NCBI RefSeq assembly: GCF_028372415.1
Contig: NC_092875.1
Coordinates: forward strand, 439,463,377-439,527,376
Source: Notamacropus eugenii
Taxonomy: Eukaryota > Chordata > Mammalia > Diprotodontia > Macropodidae
Direction: 5' to 3'
Length of the DNA stretch: 64,000 nucleotides
Part shown: positions 48,077 through 60,059 of the stretch, piece after piece
How the letters are laid out: each line of letters begins with the position of its first letter
Position numbering within the stretch: the stretch's first letter is position 1
Notes under the pieces: generated by a model
Seen by the model: only the letters and a program-made list of their open reading frames with translations
The model's database searches: none
What the model was told of the DNA's origin: nothing
Translations under genes and position numbers: made by a program

Positions 48077-51000
48077 GAGGGGGTGGAGCCAAACTGAAGG
48101 AGGAAAAGCAATGACTTACCTGAGTTCTCCCACAAACCCCTTTAAACACCTCTAGATAATGCCATTAAACTATTCCTGGAGCAGCAGAACCCATAAAAGG
48201 ATGGAGTGAAAAAATTTTCCAGCCAAATAAAACTTGGAAGGTGAGCAAGAAAGGTCTGCCTTACCAGGATAAGAGTGGAACATAGTTCAGTGCACACTGC
48301 ACCAGCACAGACCCAGCCACAGAGAGCCAGGAGTAGATCTTGGAAGCCACTGAATCAGTAGCTTCTTCTGGAGCTGTCACCCCACAGAAAGTAAGGGATC
48401 AAACAACTGGTCAAAAGGAGATTATGGGGACCTCTTTGCTAATAATGACGCAGGATTGTTTCTTTGTCCATACTCAGATCTACATTGCAGACTTAGCTGA
48501 CAGTCCCAGGACAAAGAGAAGCGTTAGCACACCAGAGCTTACAGCCTTAATGGAGCAGGGATACTCATCACAGTTTCAGGGAAGAAAAAGAGTGCTTGTG
48601 GTCACTCACTCTTCAGAGAAAAAAGCAAGAGAATAGTAAATGCACCTTCCTTAGATAATTACCTCTTGGAAGCACTGAAATTTTATAAGTCTCTGGAAAT
48701 ATCTCTGAAAACAGCTGCATAAAATTCCTGCAGCTTGGGACAGTGCACCCTCCACCCTGGAAGCAGAGCCCCACTTTAACAAGCCTTTTACAGTTAAGAA
48801 ATAGACCAGAAAAATACGTGAACAACAGCAGATAAATTGACCATGTAAAGTTACTATGGTGACAAGGAAGAAGGAAAAAAATAAAGTCAAAGTTCCTTCA
48901 TCCAAAGCCTCCAAGAAAAGTACAAATTGGTTTCAAGCCATGAAGAGCTCAAAAAGGATTCTGAAAATCAAGTAAGATAGTTAGAGGAAAAATTGGGAAG
49001 ATAAATCAGAGTGATGCAAGAAAATAATGAAAAAAAGAGTCAATAGCTTGATAAAGGAGATACAAAAAATACTGAAAAAAAATCTTCAAAAATAGAATAG
49101 GCCCAATGGTAAAAAGAGGTACAAAATCCAATGAGGAGAAGAATTTTTTAAAAAGCAGAATTGACCAAATGGGAAAAGATAAACTAAAATTCACTGACCA
49201 AAAAAAATGCATAAAAAGTAGAATTGGCCAAATGGAAAAGGAGGTATAAAAATCTCAAAAAAGAAAACAATTCCTTAAAAATTGGAACTGAGCAAATGGA
49301 AGCTCTTTATGAGAAATTGAGAAATAATAGAACAAAACTCTAAGAATGAAAAAGATAGAACACAATGTGAAATAACTCATTGGAAAAACAACTGACCTGG
49401 AAAATAGATCTAGGAGAGATAATTTAAAAAATCATTGGACTACTTGAAAGCCATGATTAAAAAAAAAAGAGCCATCATTCAAGAAATTATCAAGCAAAAT
49501 GCCTTGATATTCTAAAAACAGAAGTGAAATAGAAATGGAAAGAATCCACTGATTATCTCCTGAAAGAGATCCCCAAATGAAAACTCTTAGGAATATTATA
49601 GCCAAATTCCAGAACTCCAAGGTCAAGGAGGAAATATTGAAAGCAACCAGAAAGAAACAATTCAAGCGTCATAGGGCTACAGTCAGGACAACACAGGATT
49701 AAAGGATTGGAGGGCTTGGAATACAATGTTCTGCAGGGAAAAAGAGTTTGGATTACAACCATGAATCATCTATGTAACGAAACTGAGTATAATCCTTCAG
49801 GAGAAAAAATGGACATTCTATGAAATAGAGGACTGTTCAAGCATTCTTGATGAAAACACAAATGATAAATAGAAATTTATCAAAAAATATCAAATACCAG
49901 ACTCAAAAGAAGCATAAGGACATAAACAGGAAAGACAAATCATAAGGACTTAATAAGGTTAAATTGTTGACATTCTTACATGGGAAGATGATACTTATAA
50001 TTCATAAAACCTTTTCCATTATTAGGTCAGTTAGAAGGAATATATATAGACAGAGGGCCCAGGTGTGAGTTGACCATGAATGATGATATTTATAAAAATA
50101 AAATTAAGGAGTAAGAGAATATACTTGGAGAAAAATAAAAGGAGAGATAGAATGGGGTAAATTATCTCACATTAAAGAAGTAAGAAGAAGCTTTTACAGT
50201 AGAGGGGAAGATGGCAGAAGAGAGGTTGTAAATGAATTTTACTATCATTAGAATTGACTCAAAGAGAGAGAATAACGGGCACATACAATTGGGTATAGAA
50301 ATCTTTCTTACCTATAGGAAAGTAGGAGAGGAGGGGATTTGGAAAAGGGGGAAAATAAAAGGGGCTAGATTTGGGGAAGGTATAGTCAGAAACAAAACAC
50401 TTTTGAGGAGAGAGAGAATAGAATAAATGGAGTAAATAGGATAGAGGAAAATAGAGTTAGCAATAGTAACTGTGAAAAAAAATTTGAAGTGAGTTTCTTT
50501 TCTGATAAAGGCCTCATTTTTCAAATGTATAGAAAGCTGAGCCAAAACTGAGCCAAAACATTCAGTGAAGCTATGAACAGCTTTCAGATGAAGTAATCAA
50601 AGCTATCTATGTTGTATGAAAAAACAAATTCTCTAACCCACTAGTAATTGGAGAAATTCAAAACAAAACAATCTTAAGGTACTACCTTATACCTATTAAA
50701 TTGACTAGTAGCACAGAAAAGGAAAATGGCAAGTGCTGGACAATATGTTGGGAAAATGAGAAATTAATTCACTGTTGATTGAGTTGTGAACTGATTTAGC
50801 CATTCTGTGGAGCAATTTGGAACTATGCCTAAAGGGCTATAAAACCATGAATATCATTTGACATAGTAATACCACTCTCAGGTCTGTATCCCAGAAGTGA
50901 TAAAGGAACAAAAGTAAAAGGACCTACACGTACAAAAAATTTATGGTAGCTCTTTTCTGTTGGCAAAGAATTGGAAATTGAGTGCGTTCCCGTTAATTGG

Positions 51001-51530
51001 GGAATGGCTGAACAAATTGTGTTATGAGATTATGATGGAATACTACTGTGGTATAAGAAATGAAAAACAGGACTCTCAGAAAAACCTGGAAAGGCTTACA
51101 TGAGCTGATGCACAGTAAAATGTACTGTTTACAAAGTAAAAGCAATAGTGTAAGATGATCACCTGTGAATGACTTAGCTATTCTCAGCAATACAATGATC
51201 TAAGACAACTCTGAAGGATTTAAGATGAAAAAATGCCATCTATTCTCAAAGAAAAAAAAAAACAATGGTGTCCAAATACAAATTACTTTCTTTGTTTTTC
51301 CCATTTTTTCTTTTTTGTCTATATTTTCTTTTACAACATGATTGATATGGATGTTTTGCATGACTACACATGTATAACCTATACTGAATTGCTTCTCTTC
51401 TGAATGGAGGGAATTTGGGGATGGAGGAAGGGAGAGAATTTGTAACTCAAAGTTTTAAAAAAATCAATGTTAAAATTAGTTTCACATGTAACTGGGGAAA
51501 ACAAAATATCAAATAATTTTAAAAGAAAAA
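48077..51530 (+). mobile_element. HAL1-type element: 5' UTR, ORF1, linker, late ORF2, 3' end
   Basis: 5' terminus GAGGGGGTGGAGCC; 5' UTR to about 48830; broken ORF1 at about 48840-49860 (MKSSKRILKIK-like start of the coil, IIGLLESHD, and a C-terminal domain). The same purine-rich linker as in the first HAL1 follows (49900-50470). It then joins late ORF2 directly (from about 50505, reading DKGLIFQMYRKLSQ, then the WLNKLCYEIMMEYYCGIRN block). The 3' UTR and A-rich tail end near 51530. Endonuclease and RT are absent. Inactive, with many frame breaks. Confidence 0.8.
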
Positions 51531-51584
51531 AGTCACAATAGCCCCACCAACAACAATAAATCTTTCATGTAACTATATAAAGGC

Positions 51585-51725
51585 AGAGGAGTTCAGTGGA
51601 AAGAGCACTGACCTTAAGTTCTAATCCGCCCCTCCAACATTTAATACTTTTGTGAACTTAGGAAAGTTGTTTACCTTCCCTAGGTCTCACTATACTTGTA
51701 AAATGAAAGATTTGGACTAAATCAA
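51585..51725 (+). mobile_element. MIR/THER-type SINE relic
   Basis: GGAGTTCAGTGGAAAGAGCA... TTTGTGAACTTAGGAAAGTT... TAAAATGAAAGATTTGGAC. Confidence 0.6.
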
Positions 51726-52789
51726 AGTTTTCAAAAATAAAAAATGAAACTTGGCGAACAGGCTCCTTGCAACCCATAAAACTCTTAAGCATGGCCTGAG
51801 CCAGGTTCAAATGTAATTGGGACATATTTGACAAAATAAAAAAAAAAGAAAACACAGATAATATTGCATCTTAAAACTAAATCAATTTGTGACCCAGAGG
51901 AATTTTCATATACCTGTGTTTAGTGTCTTCCATTTCTATTTGAATTTGACATCAACAGAGTAGATAATCTTTGAGATGTCTTCTGGCTTTACATCAATGA
52001 CACTAGTCTAGTGTCCAAGACTAGTGTCCTTGGCTGTAACACATAACACACTTGCTTCTTATTTTCCTCATGAAAGTCCCAGAATATTTCAACTCCTATT
52101 TCATATTCTGCCACTGAACAAAAAAGAGAATGAACAATAGCACCTGAAAAGAGGGTGAGATGTCATTGATTTCACATGATTATTTCAGGGCATATTTGAC
52201 AAGTGACAGCAGTGACATTTCCCAAGTTATAAAAGTCAAGAGTATGCTTACTTACCTTCTTGGATACTTTTGAGGCAAGATCTTCCTGAGTCACAAATAA
52301 GATTTTGAAAACAGAAATTCTCAAAGACCAATCACAAAAGCATTTTCCTCAAGAACTTAAAATAGAACCCCAAATGTCACATTTCTCTATGTGTGATCCT
52401 TTTACTACCTGCCACTTTAATCTCCAAAACCACCAGGTTTAGCAGTAATATCAAACACAGGTTTATTATCAAAGTCCACATGTTCTATTCTCCTCTCTCT
52501 AACAACCTAGCAAAAATTCCAAACTCAGAAAATATTCCTAGTTCAGCACATCATTTAATTCACTCTGGCAGGTTTACTATTCTGAGAGACAGTAACTTCA
52601 TTCATTAGTTAGAAGAGACTTGTTAAGCTTTCATGCATCTACTTTTCTGTTTGTAAAGACAGACAACTTCACTCTGATGTACAGCATGTTGCCATGAAGT
52701 ACTCTGGTTTGTAATGATGAAAGAATATTGATTTTGGCTGAAAAATTAAGTCCCATTCATGGGTTTGATGAAATCATGGGTATACATTG
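51726..52789. other. Unassigned sequence
   Basis: No named repeat or coding frame with support. Confidence 0.35.
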
Positions 52790-53030
52790 AGGGAAGAAAT
52801 TGCATATTTACTAAGTGCTACCTATATGCCAGGCTTTGTGCTAAGAGCTTTTTGGATGTTATTACCTTTGACCATCACAGCGACCCTGAGAGGTAGGTGC
52901 TATACAAATGAGGAGAGATTAAGTGACATCCCGAATCACACAGCCAGGGAGTGCTTGAGGCTAGATTTGAACTCAAATCTTTCAGACTCCAGGCCAAAGA
53001 CTTTATCCGTCACACTACCTAGCTACCCAT
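52790..53030 (-). mobile_element. tRNA-headed CORE-SINE, antisense
   Basis: Reversed SINE: TATGCCAGGCTTTGTGCTAA... GAATCACACAGCCAGGGAGT... GATTTGAACTCAAATC... CACACTACCTAGCTACCC, the last part being the reversed tRNA-like head. Confidence 0.75.
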
Positions 53031-53104
53031 TTTTGAAGAAGCAATATGGAACAAAGCAAGATCTAGAAGAGGAAATAAAAGGTTTAGAAATGAGTTGATT
53101 TATA

Positions 53105-53265
53105 GCTACTAGATGAGGAATTAACTCCAAGGCTAGAAGGGGACTTAGTGATCATCTAATCTAATCTAAGTCCTTCATTTTTTATAGGAAACTGAAATTC
53201 AGAACAGAGGAGTGACTTGCCTGAAGTTTCACAGGTAACAAATAGTAGAGCAGAAATTTAAACCT
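53105..53265 (-). mobile_element. MIR-type SINE relic
   Basis: Antisense MIR: GATCATCTAATCTAATCTAA... GGAAACTGAAATTCAGAACA... GACTTGCCTGAAGTTTCACA. Confidence 0.65.
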
Positions 53266-53269
53266 TTGT

Positions 53270-54489
53270 ATATTGACAATAAAAAGTAATATAAAAAATA
53301 GCAAGCAACATGAACTACTATGCATCTAGTTAGGCAGCTGATTCTTTTTCATTTCACTGAACAGTAACAATTTAATTATCTGACTTTGTCATGAAGAATC
53401 TATAAGAAACTTATTCGAGCAACTAACATTCAGAACTGTAAAAGTGAAAAAGTATTTTTTACCAAAAAAAAAAAGAAAAAAATACATTTTAAATGTGAAA
53501 TATTCAACATCAGTATTGATCCAAAAATCACTTAACACCCAGTTTGGGCCTCTTCCCAAATCCCCTCCTGGTTGCTGATGTTTTTCTACTTCTGTCAAAC
53601 CTTTAAGATTTTTCTTAAATGGAAAAAGAGATGGTGTTTGTTTCATAAAGTTAAAATGGCACTTATCAGAAGGGTCAGTGAGCCATAAATGAGACAGTAT
53701 GAATAAATGAAAAAAAAGCATGTATTGAATTCCTATTCCTACTCAGTTCCAAGTGCTATGCTCAGTATTATGGATGAATGACAACCACAGAAAGAGTCTA
53801 TGGTCAAGTGCACACTATGTGTGTGTGTGGGGGGAGGGGTTGAGTTGGGGGGAGACAACATATTAGAGAGTTCAGTTGCTTAGTTCTAAGTCCTAAAAGT
53901 CATAAGAATGCACCAGAGGGGCAGACTTCATGACTCAGACAGCCATTTTTACATTGTTGAAAGGTGAGATGACATTGGAAGACTGTAGGGCACACAACAC
54001 AGGAAATGAGAAACCAGGAAGTCATAGAAAGCAACGGCAAGGCAGACAGCAGGGTTTGTTGCACAGTTCATTTCACCCAAAGGAAACGTTGGTGACTCCC
54101 ATTACCCCAAAGTCACCTGAGCAGTTGAGCAGTCTAGACCGGTTTCAGGGTGGTTTGGGGCAAGAGTTGAGCAAGACAAGCATTCGGTTGGATCTGACAG
54201 AGATGAGGATATTTGCCTTTCTCTTTTTATTATTAGTTCATGTGGATGATTTCTACAGTTATTTATAGTGTGTTTATAGTATATATTATTTTGTTTGTAT
54301 TATTGAAGAAAGGTTAAAGTAGCATATAGAAAAACCAAGGAAGCAAATGAAGAAAATGACCAAAGATAGCCATGGAAGACAGCTACAACACAAGGAAGGG
54401 GAAAGAGTAAAAAGACTGATATGGAGATTATATTGCAAGATTAAGGAGAGTGATGCTTTAAATTTCACCATCTGCAAAGGACTGATTGA
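53270..54489. other. Unassigned sequence
   Basis: An open frame of 112 codons at 53930-54268 (+) encodes an unrecognised, basic sequence with a hydrophobic end. It has no homology that I know and no exon signals that I trust. A G/T-rich run lies at 53818-53852. Confidence 0.35.
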
Positions 54490-54880
54490 GCTTGCTCACT
54501 TTCTAGTTGCTTCTCTGGCTAATCTTTGAGCTTCAGCATTGCTTGCAACTTTTGAATGGGCAGGTACATACTTCCACTCAATGTTCATGTCCTGAGTCAT
54601 ATTATTCACCTCAGTGAATTGATCTCTGTGGACAACATCTTTATTTTTACTTGTTTTCCAGCCATTTTCTTTCCAGTTTCCAATCCATTCATTCATACCT
54701 TTGGAGATAAGTTGATTTTCTGGGTACATGGCAAATCTATCATTATTTGGGGCCTTTGCTTGCCTAATCCCTTTGGTAGCTGCTTCTAATGATGCTCTTT
54801 GGTTTCTCTGTCATCCAGAATGTGTACCACTTATGTTTAGATAAACATGTTTAGTAGACACCAGCACCTCCTTGCACTCC
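54490..54880 (-). pseudogene. RNASEH1: RNase H1 C-terminal retrocopy relic
   Basis: RNase H1 cuts the RNA strand of RNA-DNA hybrids. On the minus strand, about 110 codons align with its catalytic-domain C terminus: NQRASLEAATKGIRQAK, GMNEWIGNWKENGWKTSKNK, MTQDMNIEWKYVPAHS and EAQRLAREATRK before a stop at 54496. There are no introns across several exons, so it is probably a truncated processed copy. One upstream stop or frame break lies near GVY. The usual catalytic residues are gone: NQRAE reads NQRAS, YTDS reads YPEN, and EEADRLA reads AEAQRLA. No intact enzyme could be made. Confidence 0.72.
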
Positions 54881-55395
54881 TCTTCTAATATTTTTAATAT
54901 GCAATTTATTTATTTTTCAGTTCTTAACATTCACTTTCACAAGAATTTGAATTCAAAATTTTCTCCCCATCTCTTCCCATCTCCCACCCCAGGACAGCAT
55001 GCACCCTATCCACCTCTTCCCCAAGTCTGTTCTCCCTTCTATTGCCCACCCTTCTTCCATCCCCCTTCCACTCTATTTTTCTGTAGGGCAAAATAGATTT
55101 CTATACTCTATTGCCTGTATAGTTTAATTTTACAGTTGCATGTTAAGACAATTTTTAACATTCATTCTTAAAGCTTTGAGTTCCATATTCTCTCCCTCCC
55201 TCCCCACTCACCCTCCTTCATGAAGAAAATAAGCAATTCAGTATGGGTCATACATGTGTAACAATGCAAAGTACTTCCATAATCTTTATGCTGTAAAAAA
55301 CTAACCACCTTTCCCTCTGTCCTATCCTGCCCTCCATTTATTCCATTCTCTCCCATGACTTGTCCTCCCACAATAGTGTTTGCTTCTGATTATCC
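54880..55395 (-). mobile_element. HAL1 3' region, 5'-truncated
   Basis: On the minus strand it runs from GATAATCAGAAGCAAACACT through both tandem 3' blocks to TGAAAAATAAATAAATTGC. It is colinear with 2280-2692 plus 5733-5820 of the first HAL1, with no L1 inside. Confidence 0.8.
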
Positions 55396-56089
55396 CATGT
55401 TCCATGTGGAAGAGGAAGTAGAGGGAGGAAGGGAAGCATCTCCATTCCCCTCCCCTTGTCATGAGAATCAATATAAATTATATTATTTGCTAAATGGGAG
55501 AATCAAAGCTAGAGAGAGAAAGGTAGAAGTAGCCTCTTCTTTGAACTGAAAAAGTGTTCTATACCTCCTTGCTTTCGCAACATCATACTAAAATACCAAC
55601 TACTTTCTGCTATGTTTCAACATTTGTTAAGATGTAGGTTCCAAAGTTCCTACATGGTCAGCAGTTAACAAGAAAGGTAACTCTGAGCAAGTTCTATGAG
55701 ATCCTCCTATAGGTCAATTCAACTTCCAGCACAATATGATAGACACATAAAAAACTCAATAAATTTCCTGAATTGCATAGATTCACCTAAATAAATCTTT
55801 CTTCCTTTTAAGGGTGCCTAAAGCAGAACAGTTTTTAATAGGCCAACATAATTTGAGGGAAACTATTAGAACAGGAGAGAATATCTAGCGTCTAGTCTCA
55901 ACTCCACCAATCAGTAACTTTGTGAGCTTTAAGAAGTTGCTGCACTTCAACTATAGAATGGGGGATTCTTAATAGTAGAGCTTCAAGAATATACTAAAGG
56001 TTGGGTGAGAAGTGATACCACTTTCTGCTCAGCTGCTTGAGATTTTTTAAAACAGGTGATGGAGAGAGCACTGTGAGAGATTGAACTCT
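55396..56089. other. Unassigned sequence
   Basis: Nothing that I can name. Confidence 0.35.
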
Positions 56090-56400
56090 GACTCAGATAA
56101 CTTAGCTGTGGTAAAGTGGAAAGATATAGGATTTAGAAGGAGAAGACATGGGTTCAGAACTCAACTCTGTCCCATTGTGATCTTGGACAAATTATTAACT
56201 TCTCTGGGCCTCAGTTTAATAATTTGTAATATTGAAGGGGTTTGTGTTGTTAATGTGGAAAAGCTCTGGATGTGAAATCTGAAAACATAAATTCAAGCTC
56301 TGTCTCTGTCTTTTCTGTCACCTAGGGCACATAGTCATTTTACATCTCTGAGTATCAATTTTCTCATCTGCAAAATGGTTCTCTTGGACATATCTTGATA
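56090..56400 (+). mobile_element. MIR-type SINE relics (one or two copies)
   Basis: Plus-strand MIR features occur twice: GTGGAAAGATATAGGATTTA... CTCTGGGCCTCAGTTTAATA, then ATCTCTGAGTATCAATTTTC... ATCTGCAAAATGG. Confidence 0.65.
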
Positions 56401-56689
56401 TGAATTGTGAGAGTGAGCTGTCTCTCAACTCTTCAGAGTAGAGGAACAAAGCTGCTTCCCATAAAATGGAAGTCTGAAAAGAGATTTACCATTTTGAGAT
56501 ATATTGAAGAATGTCTTAACATTTTGAGATAAATGAAAGCCAAATGTATATATAGCTTGTTACCCAGACATACTACTAGAAGTCTTCCACTTTACTTTTT
56601 ATTACGCAGACACGCATCTCCTAAAAAAATCAAGTCCCCCAAAATCATAGTCCAATTTTATAGGATCACTAATTGGAAGGTACATTAAA

Positions 56690-56800
56690 TGCCATATAGA
56701 ACAGACTTTTAATTTAACAAATGTGAAACCTGAGGCCCAGAAAGGTGAATTGATTTACTCAAGATTCCATAAGTAGCAAGTGACAGAGAAAGAGTTTAAA
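56690..56800 (-). mobile_element. MIR-type SINE relic
   Basis: Antisense MIR: GTGAAACCTGAGGCCCAGAA... AGTAGCAAGTGACAGAG. Confidence 0.6.
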
Positions 56801-57135
56801 ACATAGAGTTCTGATTTAAGAGTTATTCTTTTCTCCCTGCTAACCTGTTTCCCACCTAACCTCCATTTTTTGAGTCTTCTCTATTTAATAGAGAAGAAAG
56901 AGAAAAGCTGCTTTATTTGTTGTGACAAGGAGAGAATAAAAAGCAGGGGTCTTCAAGTTGCTCTTCAGGCAATCACCAGAGGAGATGGCCTGATGATACA
57001 CCTTCATTGTCTAGTTTTTAATGCTAGAATCTTTATGATCAGCTCCTTATTACCACTGAGGGTTGAAAAGGAAATTATACCTTCTTTGTTCCAAAGTCAA
57101 TATCCAATGTAAGAGTCACTGATCTTAATTTTTTT

Positions 57136-57150
57136 AAAAAGAAGAGTACA
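57136..57150 (+). repeat. Target-site duplication, left copy (TARS1 retrocopy)
   Basis: AAAAAGAAGAGTACA matches 59583-59597 at 14 of 15 positions. The preceding run of T gives the TTTT/AAAA setting preferred by the L1 endonuclease. Confidence 0.85.
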
Positions 57151-59582
57151 CTTTGCATGCCCCAGTGGCCTCCTCGCCTACTTTCTTCCCTTTCTCTAGA
57201 GAGTCTGTCTGTTCTGGTCTTGCCACTTCCTGCCCCTGTAACTTCTGATGATGTCTCAGGAGGCAGTTGATCCCATAGGGAAAATGAGTGGGGACAAGAA
57301 GCCGTTAGGTAGAAGTGAAGAAAATCAAAAAGAAGGAGGAAAAAAGAAAAATAAAGAAGGATCTGCTGATGGAGGTCGAATGGAGTTGAATCCTTGGCCT
57401 GAATATATCAACACATGTCTTGAGATGTATAATAAACTTAAAGCAGAACATGACACCATTATGTTAGAAAAAGCTTCAAAAGATAGTCAGCCAATTAAAG
57501 TCACCTTACCTGATGGTAAACAAGTTGATGCTGAATCCCGGAAAACTACTCCATACCAAGTGGCTTGTGGAATTAGTCAAGGTCTAGCTGATAACACAGT
57601 AATTGCCAAAGTAAATAAAGTCGTTTGGGATGTAGACCACCCTCTGGAAGACGACTGTACCTTGGAGCTTCTGAAGTTTGAGGATGAAGAAGGTCATGGT
57701 AAGGCCATGGAGAGAGTGTATGGTGGATGTTTGTGTTACAGTCCACCAACAGAAAATGGCTTTTATTATGACATGTACCTTGAGAATGGAGGCCTGTCTA
57801 GCAATGATTTCTCTGCTTTGGAGGCTTTGTGTAAGAAAATCATTAAAGAGAAACAGTTATTTGAAAGACTAGAAGTTAAGAAAGAAACCTTGCTTGAAAT
57901 GTTTAAGTACAATAAATTCAAATGTTGGATCTTGAATGAAAAAGTGAATACTCCAACTACTATAGTCTATACGTGTGGTCCCTTAATAGATCTGTGCAGG
58001 GGTCCTCATGTAAGGCATACTGGCAAGATTAAGACTTTGAAAATTCACAAGAATTCATCTACATATTGGGAAGGCAAAGCTGATATGGAAACTCTTCAAA
58101 GAGTTTATGGCATTTCATTCCTAGACCCCAAAATGTTGAAAGAGTGGGAGAAATTCCAAGAGGAAGCAAAAAATAGAGATCACTGAAAGATTGGCCGGGA
58201 TCAGGAACTCTATTTCTTTCATGAACTCAGGCCTGGAAGTTGCTTTTTCCTGCCAAAAGGAGCCCACATCTATAATACACTTATTGAATTCATTAGGAGT
58301 GTGTATAGGAAAAGGGGGTTCCAGGAGGTTGTCTCCCCAAATATCTATAATAGCAAACTCTGGATGACTTCAGCACACTGGCAGCACTACAGTGAAAACA
58401 TGTTCTCTTTTGAAGTTGAGAAAGAGACATTTGCTCTGAAGCCCATGAACTGCCCTGGACACTGTCTTTTATTTGATCATTGGCCCAGATCTTGGAGGGA
58501 GTTACCTCTGTGAATAGCTGACTTTGGGGTACTTCATTGAAATGAGCTATCAGAAGCTCTCACAGGACTCACAAGAGTACAGAGATTCCAGCAGGATGAT
58601 GCTCACATATTCTGTACCATGGAGCAGATTGAAGAGGAGATAAAGAATTGTTTGGACTTCTTGCAGATAGTGTATGATGTATTTGGATTTTCCTTTAAAT
58701 TAAACCTTTCAACTTGCCCAGAAAAGTTCCTTGGCAATATTGAAGTATGGAATCAAGCTGAAAAGCAGCTTGAGAGCAGCCTTAATGAATTTGGTGAGAA
58801 GTGGGTGTTAAACCCTGGGGATGGAGCATTCTATGGACCAAAGATTGACATTGAGATTGAAGATGCTATTGGTCGATACCACCAGTGTGCAACAATTCAA
58901 CTAGATTTTCAACTGCCAGTTAGATTTAATCTCACTTATGTAAGTCATGATGGTGGTGATAAAAAAAGGCCAGTAATTATTCATAGAGCTGTTTTGGGAT
59001 CTGTGGAAAGAATGATTGCAATCCTAACTGAAAACTATGGAGGCAAATGGCCTTTCTGGCTGTCTCCTCGGCAGGTTATGGTGGTACCAGTGGGACCAAC
59101 ATGTGATGAATATGCCCAAAAGGTACAACAACAGTTCCATGACTCTAAATTAGTGACTGATGTTGATTTGGATCCAGGCTGTACATTGAACAAGAAGATC
59201 AGACATGCACAGCTAGCACAATATAACTTCATTCTAGTTGTTGGTGAAAAAGAGAAAGCCAGTGGAACTGTGAATATCCACACAAGAGATAACAAGGTGC
59301 ACGGAGAACGCATGGTGTCTGAAAAAACTGAAAGGCTGCAGCAGCTGAAGCAGTCTTGAAGCAGGCAAGCAGAAGAAGAGTTTTAACAGACTTCCTCTCC
59401 TCCCTGCCCCAGCCCCCCAATTGGTTCAGTATCAAAAGAACAGCAGGTTTTTTTGTTTTTCCAAATAACATTAAATTTGTACAGATTGTATAACCTGTCA
59501 GTTTTGGCACTGCCTGCTCAGGATTTGAGATGACTTTTTAGGGGGAGCCTCCTATACTTGAAACATTTGATTAATAAAAAAA
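57151..59582 (+). pseudogene. TARS1: Threonyl-tRNA synthetase (cytosolic) processed pseudogene
   Basis: The parent enzyme charges tRNA-Thr with threonine. This intronless copy keeps 5' UTR sequence, a start at 57248 and one continuous frame to the natural stop at 59384-59386 (712 codons, close to the usual 723), then a 3' UTR with AATAAA and poly(A). Order: Lys-rich extension, TGS domain ([15 protein letters not shown]), editing domain, catalytic domain ([16 protein letters not shown]) and anticodon-binding domain ([14 protein letters not shown]). Four in-frame TGA stops (58184, 58511, 58538, 59357) all sit where the family has arginine. About 11 codons with the HSSAH editing motif are missing after FEDEE. 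Target duplications flank it. It is not a working gene, although shorter open parts remain. Confidence 0.95.
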
Positions 59583-59597
59583 AAAAAGAAAAGTACA
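59583..59597 (+). repeat. Target-site duplication, right copy (TARS1 retrocopy)
   Basis: AAAAAGAAAAGTACA overlaps the end of the poly(A) run and pairs with 57136-57150. Confidence 0.85.
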
Positions 59598-59699
59598 ATT
59601 GAGTTTTGACTTGCTTGTGGTCTAATGCCATTAACAACAGCCTAACATCCCTCACCAAAAACAATCAAAGGGACAAAGGATAATAGATCACAACTAGAG

Positions 59700-60050
59700 G
59701 AGAACCTATGGGTCATTTTTCTAAATCTGTTATTTTACAGATCATGAACCAAGATTCTGAAATATTAAGAGACTTATTCAAGGTCTCACAGAGAGTTAGA
59801 ATCAGGGCAGTCTTTGAGCCCTCATTTGACTATTTGATACTGTACTATGTTTGCTTCCAAATAACCCAATTTACATGGTTTTCAAGATTTGTAGTCTTTT
59901 CTCATGACTATGCTGTAAGTTTGGTAGTATAAGCATTATTATTTCTACTTCACAGATGAGGAAATTGAAGCTCAAAAAAAAAGGAATTTCAGTGACTTTC
60001 CCAAATCATATAGTTAATAAGTGCTGCTTGCACCTGGGATTTTAACCCAG
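59700..60050 (-). mobile_element. Two MIR-type SINE relics
   Basis: 59700-59860 (TTATTTTACAGATCATGAAC... ATTCAAGGTCTCACAGAGAG) and 59925-60050 (TACTTCACAGATGAGGAAAT... CAAATCATATAGTTAATAAG) are both antisense MIR. Confidence 0.65.
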
Positions 60051-60059
60051 ATATAGATT

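Noticed and set aside
53930-54268. 112-codon plus-strand frame
   Set aside because: No recognised domain and mixed composition; could be chance.
57678-57872. 64-codon frame inside the TARS1 copy
   Set aside because: Out of frame with the synthetase; a shadow.
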